DNA of 64,000 nt. Source: Nilaparvata lugens. Its lineage: Eukaryota; Arthropoda; Insecta; Hemiptera; Delphacidae. Made by a program: the position numbers and the translations under genes. Position 1 is the stretch's first letter; every line of letters starts with the position of its first letter. The notes beneath the pieces are model-generated. The model made no database searches. It saw only the letters and a list, made by a program, of their open reading frames with translations, and was not told where the DNA came from. This document shows, piece after piece, positions 39,540-51,500 of the stretch. The stretch covers positions 15,309,872-15,373,871 of the forward strand of contig NC_052506.1 in the NCBI RefSeq assembly GCF_014356525.2, read 5' to 3'.

Positions 39540-41430
39540 CGAATGAAGTAGAGTACTTGGAAATACTTAGCAAAGTGACTTTTCGAACGCTTCATATTAT
39601 GTACACTACAGGGTGTAAAGGTTTGTTGAAATACTTCACCGGGAGAAACTCAGGAAGATTCGTTTAGTTTCAGGTTTTTGAAAACAAATTGTGAACAGTA
39701 GAGTTATAGAAGACATTTGACAGCCTACCAAAGAAGTATCTTAGTTTCACAGTTTGTTTCCAATGTCTAATCTCTGATGTTTCATTATTTCTATCCAAAA
39801 AAAATATTAAAATAACAAATATTCTCTAATATTCATTCTATAGAAATCAGGAAATTGGGAACATACTTTGATTATAAAATTTTTACTATACGTTTTTCAT
39901 AGAAATGTACTTCATTGAATAATATACAATCTTGAATGGATTTTTCAAATGTCCTAATAACTGACTTATTTACAGGATTGTGGAAATTCTACAAAATATT
40001 TTTCCAGGTAATGATAATTGAGATCACTTCAAATTTTTAGATTAGTTGGGTGAAATTGAATTACATCGTCTTTTCGATTCATTTTTTTATGAATTGGAAG
40101 ATTGGAGACTGGGAGTCAACTGATTTCTGATGCTTTCTTCAAAACTATTTTATACTGTACCAGATAATATATCGTGCAAGAGTTTCGATTAGTAAGCGGT
40201 GTCCAAATAGAATTTCAATAAAGAAAAACAATACTGGGATGGCTGCTTATTGAAAACGTCAAGCCGGCGACTGAAAGGGGTTTCGGTGGTTGAAGACGGT
40301 TGGTGAGGGGTGGGGGTGAAATGTTGTGGGGGATGGGGAGCTTGATTCGCTGCTTGCTCATCGCAGGCCTGGACAGGCTCTTGTTATTGTCTCCTCATTC
40401 TAAACGAAATTAAAAACTGCACTGCCCTTGCGGAGCGTGTGGAGGCGGGAATGGAGAGGGCATGTAAAAATTTTTAATAACCGCCAAGGAGAGAAAATGA
40501 ATCCGAGGGAAAGTTTTTTCATTAGGGAATCTCTTTTGATAAGGCAAAGGAATGCTGATAATGAAAACAGGAGAGGTTACCAGACTTGCAATTATGGAAA
40601 TTCCATCCTTTTAATTCTGAAATTTCATCCCCTGCCAACTCCTAACACGACGTCCTCCCCTCACTCTTGTACCCCCCCCCCTCTGGCTGACGTTGGACGT
40701 CGCGACGCCTGCACAGGTGACGACATTATTCATTAACGACGACCAGCAGAAAAGCTTTGTGACTTGTTCATAGCGATAGCGTAGGAAGACCTCGGTTACG
40801 TGTTAACAGGAAATAGAATAATTGAGCGGCTCCATTCAGCGTCTCAAAGAAATTTGTCGCGTCGCAGCCCCCTCCACAACCCACCCCTACCCAAAAACAC
40901 CCCAACAACTAATAATTTGAGCAGAAGCGAGCGGCACAACCTAGCCTCTCGGGAATGTATTCTTTTTAAGTTTCATTAAAATGAGCTCAACCTGTGTACA
41001 AAAATGAAAATTAATTACTGAAATACCGCAGCTTCCCCCAGAAGGCCTCGTCGTTAATAACAAACGGTCGTCAACCGGAAAGTAATTTAGAAGAGTCTCC
41101 ACGTCGCCTTTTCTATCTTATGTCATCTTTACTGATTACTCAAATCCTCGTCATTCCATTCAGCTTTGTACAGAGTGATTAATGAAGATGGCACCGTTTA
41201 TAAAATGTAACTAATAGGCGGCAATCTCGTGAATCTTAGGAAAATCTGTGATTGAATCACAGAAGAAGGAATCTGAATCACAGACGATGTTCTCTACTCA
41301 ATGATTAGATAGAACAAGAGCAAATAGCCAACAACTCTCATAAAATACAAACCAAGCTTACAGATCAAATTAAGGTTGAGTTTAATTATTGATTATTAAT
41401 ACTGTTAGATTCTTTGGTATTGGGAAACAA
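39540..41430. other. AT-rich DNA and a GC-richer patch; no gene supported
   Basis: The patch at 40240-41220 includes a G-rich run at 40300-40340, a C-rich run near 40670-40682 and several TTAATTA-type cores (40820, 40920, 41010). The frame at 40428-40736 has no protein-like content. The rest is AT-rich. Confidence 0.35.
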
Positions 41431-41439
41431 TGATGGGCT

Positions 41440-42056
41440 ACCCTTACAGTTGCAAGTTTTGAGTACCTGGGTTCAAGTGTACAGAGAGATGGAGGGCTTG
41501 ATGTAGAAATACAGCATAGAATAAGATGTGGATGGATGAACTGGGGAAAAATGAGTGGTGTTCTTTGTGATAAGAGAGTGAATTGTCAAATGAAGGGAAA
41601 AGTGTATAGATCAGTTGTGAGGCCAGCTATGTTGTATGGAACAGAAACATGGCCCATTTCAAAAAAACAGGAACGGAAGATGGAAGTGACTGAGATGAGA
41701 ATGTTAAGATGAATGTGTGGGGTTACAAGAAGAGATAAAATAAGAAATGAATTGATCAGAGGCACTGTAAAAGTTGGACCACTGGGAAAGAAAATGCAGG
41801 AGACAAGGATGTGCTGGTTTGGGCATGTGCAGCGACGGGAGGAGGATTATGTTGGACGAAGAGTGCAGGATTTGGTTTTGGATGAAGTGGAGAGATAGAA
41901 TAGCGGCTGACTTGCGGGAGAGTGGTTAGAGGAGAGAGGAAGCATTGGATAGGGCTTTGTGGAGAGGCAGACTAAGAGAAAGGAATGCCGACCCTATTTA
42001 AATGTGATAGAAGAAGAAGAAGAAGAAGAAGCCAAAGAAGAAGAAGAAGATACTGT
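41440..42056 (+). pseudogene. RTE-type non-LTR retrotransposon, 3' relic of the ORF and tail
   Basis: Translation reads SFEYLGSSVQRDGG, WMNWGKMSGVLCDKRVNCQM, KGKVYRSVVRPAMLYGTETW, EMRMLR-stop-MCGVTRRDKI and MCWFGHVQRREEDYVGRRV. These are characteristic C-terminal words of RTE/BovB-like reverse transcriptases. A TGA replaces an expected tryptophan codon at 41710-41712, and the frame is lost after 41898. The element ends in a (GAA)n microsatellite (about 42009-42050), the usual RTE-type simple tail. It is 5'-truncated with no endonuclease, so it is dead. Confidence 0.88.
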
Positions 42057-42117
42057 TAAATTCTGTTTCTAAGAATATATATTTATTGAAATAGAAATTC
42101 ATCAATCAATTGCCACT

Positions 42118-42330
42118 CAGGACAGCCGAGATGTTGCACGAGATAAGGCTTTGCACCCTTCAGTCTGCTAGCGCTCCTGATGGTCGTGGGTTTGAATCCC
42201 GCCAGTAGACATAGACATTTGATTATCTCATCAAATGAACCTCGCACTTCCCATCACCCACGCACAAGAAAAAAAGGTCACGTGAGCATCAACATCAATA
42301 GAAAAAATCAAAAAGTTCCAAAATAAAGAA
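42118..42330 (+). repeat. tRNA-like SINE candidate
   Basis: GACAGCCGAGATGTTGCACG leads to a B-box-like GGGTTTGAATCCC at 42188-42200. An A-rich region follows, with CACGCACAAGAAAAAAAGG. The A-box is weak. It lies directly after the RTE tail, as a SINE mobilised by such machinery might. Boundaries are approximate. Confidence 0.45.
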
Positions 42331-42562
42331 AACCTTTTATTTTTAATAGAAATTAACGTAGTTTCAAGCAAGGTACCTAGAATACTGTTATGTATTACCT
42401 ATTATTTAGTATTACCTCTGTATTACCTAGAATACAGGTGAGTAGCCAATTTCCAAAACCTGTTATAGGTCTAATTTTTCGAAATTGAGATGTTGGTATC
42501 TATGGTTACTTCATACTGCCAGCTATCGTTTCCACATGTTATTTGCTTCCAAAGTCTGTTAT

Positions 42563-45500
42563 ATGGATGATGGTAAGGTAATTGAAAATATCAAAGAAAT
42601 GAAAGATTTACCAGAAAAAAATAGATGGAAGCTGGTAAAATCTCATTCAGATACTGCTGAATCAGATATTGGTAGTTATTCTGGAGTAGAAAAGGAATGT
42701 AAAAATGTTTCGGCTAGCAAAAAATATATGGACCAATCTACGCAAGTGAATGAGAAAAGTCAAGAAAAAGTTGGGGTCTTGGAAAGTTCATCCAATGTAA
42801 GTTTTCGTAATAGTGGAAACGTACAGGTTAAATTTAAAGAAGGACCTGATGAAGTGTTTGAAAGAGATCTAAAGACAGTATCAACTGATCAAGACACAAG
42901 CGATCTGCTTAGCAACTATGTTGTGCTAAGAGATAATTGTGGTCCGAGCTGTGGACAAAGAAACATCAAAATTGGTAATAATTTTCCTCATGTGAGTGAA
43001 GCTATTCAATCAATGACAGATGCAGAAGTGTATCATTACCATCCATATCAGATGAGCGCACAAGAGAGCAATCAGAACCAACTTACAAATAAGAGCGCAC
43101 CGACTGGAGACGGTCTCCACGTTTTTGGTAGTCAACAAAATAAAAATGAAGAAATATTGAAGAGTAGTCAGAACATGAGACACAGGTGCGAATTCTACTA
43201 TTTTTTCAAAAATGTACATCTAATAATTTATCTAATATAAGTAATACATTTCCAGTAAGTTCAGAAGTGCTATAGTGAGGTCCACGTTATAATGGCAGTG
43301 AATAAAGATAGGAGAACAGCGTTGTCGATTCTCTGCCTTAATTAATTATATTTCTGCACTGTCAAAAACAGATTTGGCATCGTTGCGGAGCTAGAAAAGG
43401 ATAGTACTACCTGCTTTGGAAAATGATAGACAAGGAAAGCAACATCAAAGTTAATCAAATACTGTCATTATAACGTCGACCTCACTATAGTGCTGTGATT
43501 TTGTAATAATTTATTTATTTTATACGCTATCACAGTACCTATATTATTATTTTTACATATTTTTTTATTTTTCAAGTATTCTAAGACCAAACTTCAAAAC
43601 AAAAGGTCCAAAAGTCTTGAAAGTAGGCTACTTTATTTGAAATAAGTACTGTACATGTATAATGAAGATTCACAATTTTTTAATCAATGTGGGTTACTTG
43701 TTTGATTTACACTGTTGGCTAATTACAAATATGCTTAATTACTTGTAATCGTGAATTACTAAGTCAATTTTGAATTAAAATTTTGGGAAAAATAACTTAG
43801 ATCTTTCTTGGAAATACTTCTCTATAAAATTATGGTGGATTCAATTTGTTTTTCTAGAACAATTCAAAACCACAGTAGTGAGTAGATTAAGAAATACTCA
43901 GAGCTCATGTCAATTATGGGCTGAATAATTGAAATATATTCATACCCATGATTGATGTACTTTTACCGATGAATAAAAATTTATTTTATTAAAAACAAGC
44001 AATAAATTCCAGGTTGAATGAGAAAAGAACTCAAATTAATTCTGAAACATGTGAGTATGCTCTATATAAGTAGGCCTATTCAAAGTAACTTTAGTTACCG
44101 TAGCCTACTTGCATATTGTATAACATTTAGTATATATTTATGTAGAAGTTTAGTACAGTATTAACATTTTTTTGAGAAGAGAGGATGGAATCTTTAATTT
44201 ATAACTAATTTAATAAGTCCTTGCATTATTTTGTGATTTTAAAAATAAATATATAAGTATTTATAGAATTCATTGATTACATATTATACTATATTGATCT
44301 AGTTTTAAATTCTCCATAATTAAAAAATACTGTTTTTATTGTCAATTCCATTTCATTAGCACAGTTGCAGGATGCAAAAAAGAAGAAGTACTGCTGAAGA
44401 TGTGTTGGTTACCACAAGAAACTGCAATGTGTGTTAATAAAGTGTACTTGACAACAGTATCAGTACGGTATTTTACGATTGAACTTGTGTAGTATGAAAC
44501 AAAAGTTATATTTTTTTATTTATTTAGAAATAACGGATACCTGTATCGTGTATTACTTTCACTAAATGCAATACAAATCGATATAAAAATTATTATTCAA
44601 TATTACAATGCATTAGGCCTAACACTATCATTTATCCAAGTAGGTAGAAGCATCAAACGATTAAAACGTATTTTTGGACAAGAACAGAACACTAATACAG
44701 TCAATAAGATGCATCAGAATCGGAGTAATGAACAGCATCATGATGGACCTCCAATCAAGTAAGGCCCTCATTGTAATTTATGTATATCCTTTATCCCTAT
44801 ACAGTCCATTTTAATAATGAATAACTTTTGACTTTTTTAATACTGAATAACTTTTGAACATTATGAACAAATCATCATGTGAGACATGTATCAATGTATC
44901 AAGAATACATCAATAATACATAATATAATACTTATTATGCAACCTACATTGTACAATATTCAGCTGTAGGTAGGCCTACATTTTTATAAAGAGAACTTTC
45001 AATCGATCACTGTCACTTGGATAATAAAAAAATATACGTGTTATTAAAGTTTAACATTATTAACCGAACTAATATATTATTCACATTATTGAAGCTCCAT
45101 GAATTTTGTCTAAATTTTCTATTATGGTGGGTCTGATACGGTCTAATGCAATTGAATTCATTTATGATAGTAAATTTTACTACAGATGGAAATAAATTAG
45201 AAATTACACTTGTTCAAATGCTAATTAAAATAATTATTATTGAAAGAAAATCCCAATTAAATTATGTACGGTAAATCACCCCTGCTACTGTACTGCAAAT
45301 ATTGACGACAACGCAGGGTTAATAGCTAGATGGAAATTCGATGAGAGCCACTATCCAAAAATTATTTGTCAGCCCGGGAGTCGAACCCTAATTGCTAGTC
45401 AGGAATGCTCACCCTTACACCAAACTGACAATCTCTGGATAGCAGCACTCATTTTAGCATTCCTGACTATAGCAAAATAGGAGGTATCGGGTTCGATACC

Positions 45501-48500
45501 CGGGCTAGCAAATAATTTTTGGATAGTAGCTCTCATCGAATTTTCATCTAGCTGTTAACTCTGTTGTCAATATTTGCAGTAGCAGAAGTCTTCGGGGGTG
45601 ATTTACAGCATTTAATTGGGATTTTCGTTCAATAATAATTATTTAACTTTAGGCTACTAGTTTTACCTCTTATGAAATGAAATGAGATGAAATGAAAAAA
45701 ATCTTTATTTATGTTATGAAGACAATAACGTAATGTAAAATATCAATATTTAATGCATGATATTTCAGGCACAGGAATATTATGCAACCAATTGGGAGGG
45801 GAAACTCCTTGTTCAATTGTTCACCTATGAGAAGTACTAAACAATCAAATTTAAATGCGTCCAAAATGACATCACAGGGGATTGAAAACATTGCTAAGGT
45901 AAGTGTGCATTAGCATTCTGTTTGATTGCTGATTCTTTTAATCAATAAGTTGATTTCTCAATACCTACATGCTCCATGATAGCTTATATTTATAAGTTTG
46001 GTTGCACTGATATTCTTCCACTTCAATTCTTTTAAAAGTAAAAACTTAAACACGCGCCTTACTATATAGAGATCTTACAAAACACTCTTTCAATATAATA
46101 GCTTTATGGAGGTATACAATACCGCGATATTTCACACATAAATTATTTGTATTTCGCTTTGAAATAATATTAGGCCCACGAACAAAAATGGAGAAAATAC
46201 TGAATATACATTTCCTTATACAAAACTAATCTTTTTTGCTCCTACCTTCATATGGGTAGGATTTTGAAAAATATATGCTTCTATGTACTGTAGTTTTACA
46301 ATTATAGTCTATGGAGCTCAAGTATCAAGGAAATGTTGAAAATAATTTTTATTATCATATATAATTAGATATTTCCATAATATGAAAAACTATTTTTTAG
46401 AAACCATAAATTTTTTGCTCTATATTTAGACTGACTTTTATGATTGAAATACCCTATGAATGTTCCAATATTATATGATATTGAAAATGAAAATGAAAAT
46501 GTTTTATTGGAAGAAATAAAAAATTACAACATCTTGGAAGTACATAGGTAATAAAAGAAATACAAATTTTACAAATTTGTAATACTATTACAAAATAAAA
46601 TGAAATGCCAATTGATTATTAGCATCTCGAGGAACTAGACCTGTTTGAGATGGTGATATAAAAATTGATGAACTAGTAGGATCCATCTATAGATGGATTC
46701 AAAATTTAGAACAAAAAAAAACTCATTATAATAATATAATTTTACACCTCAATTATAACTTTAAAATACTTTCACACTACTATTTGACCAACAATACATT
46801 TTTTCTCCAATTTTCGGTAAATTTAATCTGATTATTGAAGTCGAGTCAATTTAATTGTTACAGTACACAATTTTTGATGGATTCCATTCTACAAAAAGGA
46901 TCAACATGGATGCTCCTCCCATACCAGAGTATAAATGCAAACAATTCGACAACGGAAGTGGAGATACACAATTCCAATGTGAATCTCCATTTGTGATGAA
47001 CGGGAATTTCGATATCAATGGTAACTTAATTCTAAAAGAATGGATTCTTTTGATTTTGGTACTTTTATTAATATTTTTCCAGTATAAACTATGACTCTTG
47101 GAAAGATTTTTTTATTAATTTTGAGAGAGAACTGAAAACGAAGCAAAGTAGTCGACAACCTACTTCCAATAAAGGTAAAGAACCTATCAAGGTCTAAAAC
47201 ATTTTATCAGAAAATAATTTGTTCCATTATTTACTAAGAAACAGAATTTCAACGAAAAATGTTCACCCAACAATAACTAAATATAAATTTCAGATAACAA
47301 AGGAGATATCAGTATTGATAAAAATGGATACAGAATATGCAATCCACTCCCTGAAAGAATAGAAGTGTATTATTTCGATCATGGGAGCTCTAGGTAAGAA
47401 TTCACCAGTATATCATCGGTTTTAACCTTACAGTTGTGTTGTGAGTGATGTTGTGGTATTTTTCCATAATGAAAACACAAATTTAAATTGTCAACCACTT
47501 TGTATGATTATAAAATATTATAATATACACAGAACCTGGTTTCGTGGCTTTTACCAGCCTAGTCTATATTAACAGCTGAATATGTGGCTGGTAAAGCCAC
47601 GAAACCAGGTTCTGTGTATATTATAATATTTTATAATAATAAAAAGTGGTTGGCAATATAAATTTGTGTTTTCATTCTTCGGTTTTCTATATTTATTCAA
47701 TCAGCAGTTTCACCAACTCACCAATCGAAAACATTACGGTACTCTAATACTTGATAGTTGCAATCAAGTAGCCTATGGTGCACACCTATAAACTTCTCTT
47801 TTATTCGATTTGATTAGACCTGTTTTTGATCAAAGATTATTCTCGAATAGTTTTGAAACTTGAGGCAATCACTGTACAGTGCGGTATATGAGACAGAGAA
47901 CCTGTGAACTTAAATATATGTAGGCGTCATGAAGTTTATTCTGTCAAATAAATAAATACAGAATTCGAGGTATTAGTTTATTGAAACATCTTCATTATTG
48001 GATTTATTATGTGTGATAATAATATGACGCATTTTACTTAACATAAATCATGGACATTGTATCATGAAAATATTTACACGATCTTATAATTGATTGAAAG
48101 TATCGCAGTTTATCGTTAAATTGCTCTCCATTCTATTTATTGCTTCATTAGTATTTATAGGTAAGCAATAATGTTTTCAAAAGTTCAACATCCATATAAA
48201 AAATGACAAAACTTACATATTCGTATCACCCACATCGCAATAACACAATTGGCCTGTATATATAATTCTTTTTCAAATTTAAATTATTCGTATTGGATGC
48301 TTTCCTGGAAAAGAAATAAAAGTAGATTTAAATCAGAAAAATTTATAGCAGCTAATTTAATGTTCATTTTAATAATCAGCTTTAGTAAATAAATAATGAT
48401 TAGATAAATACATCAACAGAGTCATTTATATGATTGAATTGAGTAGCTTACCTAAATATAATTATCACCATATCGAATTATTCTAAATGAAAACTAATTA

Positions 48501-51500
48501 AATATTATTCTAATGCAATACTAGCCATTCTTGAATAATAATGATCTCTACTGCATATAGTAGCCAAATATAAACACAGTTTGAGAAAAATAACGGTTTC
48601 TTCTTCTTTTCTATTCTCACATAATACGTCTAATTGTAGATCCTTCGCTTGATAAGAGAAAGCCTAGCTAGATTCCATTAATTTCATAAATAACCCACCT
48701 ATTTTCTGCATCTCCAACGACCATTAACTTTATAAGCTCCTCGTGGACAGTTTGGCTTCATGTTGACCACGTTTTGACGATGCACATTCGGTGGTTTGTA
48801 TGGAGCAGCTGATGAGGTAGTGACAATACTCAACAGCGCCACAATCACAAATAAAATCGGAAGCCAGACCTTCATCCTTGAGAATAGAAACATTCAGTTA
48901 TTAAAAATTGTATCCTGAGTAATTGTATCAGTGAATAAAAAACTGTACAAAAGATACGGAAATTTCTATTAACAGCATATGTGCATAGATTAGGGAGTCT
49001 CTCACTAGAGAGAGAGAGGCCTATTGTCCATTTGAAGATCATTTTCCAAGGGCTGTTCCATAACATAGGAGCAGAGGTGACTTTAGAGCTAGAGCTAGAC
49101 AATCATAGGCATATGCAATATTATATTGTGGGCATCTTTGAGTCTACTATTTTTTCAATTATTATGCAACTTCATGAGGATTGATAAATTTTCATGAAAC
49201 GTATCTCTTACAAAAATAATATAAAGAAAGTGATAGTCCAAGTGGAATATGAATGGAAAATATGCTATATATTTTTTTTTCTTTTTCATCCACGATTCAG
49301 TGTTTTATTCACTTTTACCCAATGTACCTAGAATACCTAGATATACCGCCGGTACTAATATACCTAGATATACCTAGAATGTCAATGTACCTTTATTCTA
49401 GCCATTCTAGATACCGTGCCTTGCTTTTACCTAGAATTGACTTCTTTGTACTAGGCCTACAGTGGTAGTTAGCGTATATCTATCGCGTTTGTGTTTTTAC
49501 TTATATACTGCATATTCACGACTTAGAAATAATAGACAATCCTATTTGTATATATGTCACACAATAATTATTCCATTCATTGATAATTCAAAAATAAACG
49601 ACAGTGTGTAAATTGAAGAAGATACAATTTGGTTATTCTATGCACTTACTTTCTAGTTGATATAGGATTCAAGAAATATTTTCCATTGTCAAAAATGTAT
49701 AGTCAAATATATACTCGGCTTGTAAAGCTTGTTCTGTTAGTTTGATACAATACGTTACAATAACTTACCTCTCTATTTCCAGATGAAGAAGTTATAACAT
49801 TTCTTAGCCTGTTTCGTTCTAATCAAATCGAGTACAGTATTTTCTCATCTATTGCAAACAAATAGGTCTCATTTGAATAATCAGTTGTTCGTTTTCTAGT
49901 TTCAATGTTATGAATAAATGAATGTTCTATTCGTAATTAGTAGCTATATATAAGTTACAATTAAGTTCATAAAAACGCATAATAAATTGCAACCGGCATG
50001 AAAAAATAATCAAGAACTTTGAACTCGTCATTCTATTTATTATTCATTATCATCAACATATCATGTTGAAGAATAGTATTTTATACGTTGTTGGTTATAT
50101 CTATCTTGTTTTCACTAATATTATTACAATTGATTTTAAATAGTAATAGTATTTTATTATAGTAATAGTTTTTTTATGATAAGTCCTCCGTGTAGAGTCT
50201 TGTTTGCTGTTGAGAAAATATTCAAGTTAACATAAAACTTTAATTATCAACAATTTTACAATATAGTTACTCCATCTTAATTATAGAACTGTAGTGATCT
50301 CACAAATCGTGACGATTAAAATGTAATGTGATTATATTCGGCCAACCTGTTTCTTTGTTTAAAGTTGAGAATATTAATCCGATATAGAGCTCTGGAGAAA
50401 TTTAACTGCTTCTGCCCTCGATGAACTCTTGTTCAATAATGTGTTGAAGAATAGAGATTGGAGCTACAAGTTAGTTTGAGATAAACATGTTGTGTGGTAT
50501 GCGCGTGGACAATATAATAAGAACCGATGCGTCATATCCACTGCCTGAAGGTGACATCATACATAATTGGGATTCACAGGGAAAACCAGATAGCTTATCC
50601 CGATTGAACTTCTTTTATTATTAACGCTTGAGCTTAAAGTGAAAAATGTTTTGGTTTTGATACTATTCCGAAAGATAAATGAGGCATCAATGACCTTCTT
50701 TGTGGGAATGCACAGCTATTAATACATTATAATGCAATATTATTTTGGTCATCGATGGCTTACGGTATGGTGTATTGATGACTTTCTTAGACAGGTATCC
50801 GATATGTCGAGACAGAGATGACAGAAATAATCTTCTTTACTTTATTTTAATCTTTCTAATCTTATTTACTTTAATTTTTCTTTACTTTATGGTCGAACGC
50901 AGTCCGTATTCAGCATGTGAATCAACTCAACTGAATAACTATCCATTCAGAATAACGGTTAGCGATCGGTTGAAAAATTCTGGAGTGTGTAGATATGGTA
51001 ACGGTACGTTGCTGCGGACTGTGGTGTGAAATGAGTTCCTTACTTATCGAATGACTGATGTGATGGTTTTAGTATATCAAACCCAATATTCCATTCAATT
51101 TATTCACAACCCACAAAATACAATGAGAAAAAGCAATATACAATAAAGCAATTACAATAACAGTAACAATGCAAATAAAATATAAGAAATAAGACAATAT
51201 ATTGCTAAAATGATGTGGTGTGCTAGAAGTTGATTTAATTTTGTCAATTGAAAAATTGCTAAAAATTTATAACATATAGAAGCGTTAAAAGTTTTGTGGC
51301 TGACATTTCATTTATCAAGTCCAGAAATTATAATGATAAATTTTGAGATTCCTGCGATACCTGTTAGTTATAATTATTGTATTAGATAATGCCTACCTAC
51401 TGGATTCTTTTGATATAGGCCTATTATAGGTGAATGCTTGTTTTCCAACAGTTATTTCAGAACTACTGATCATCCACCACCCCTGGCCACGGATCTTATA

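Noticed and set aside
44365..44428. Extra exon of the membrane-protein gene (AGCKKEEVLLKM...)
   Set aside because: It can be fitted only together with a longer version of the next exon beginning at 44528, whose added part reads as hydrophobic AT-rich translation. The simpler join 44050 to 44641 keeps phase without it.
46855..47094. Read-through end NLILKEWILLILVLLLIFF as a membrane segment
   Set aside because: It is translation of the intron after a GTAACT donor; the hydrophobicity follows from T-rich intron sequence.
50745..51029. 94-codon plus-strand frame in the large intron
   Set aside because: Non-ATG start, leucine/phenylalanine stretch produced by AT-rich DNA, no splice context.
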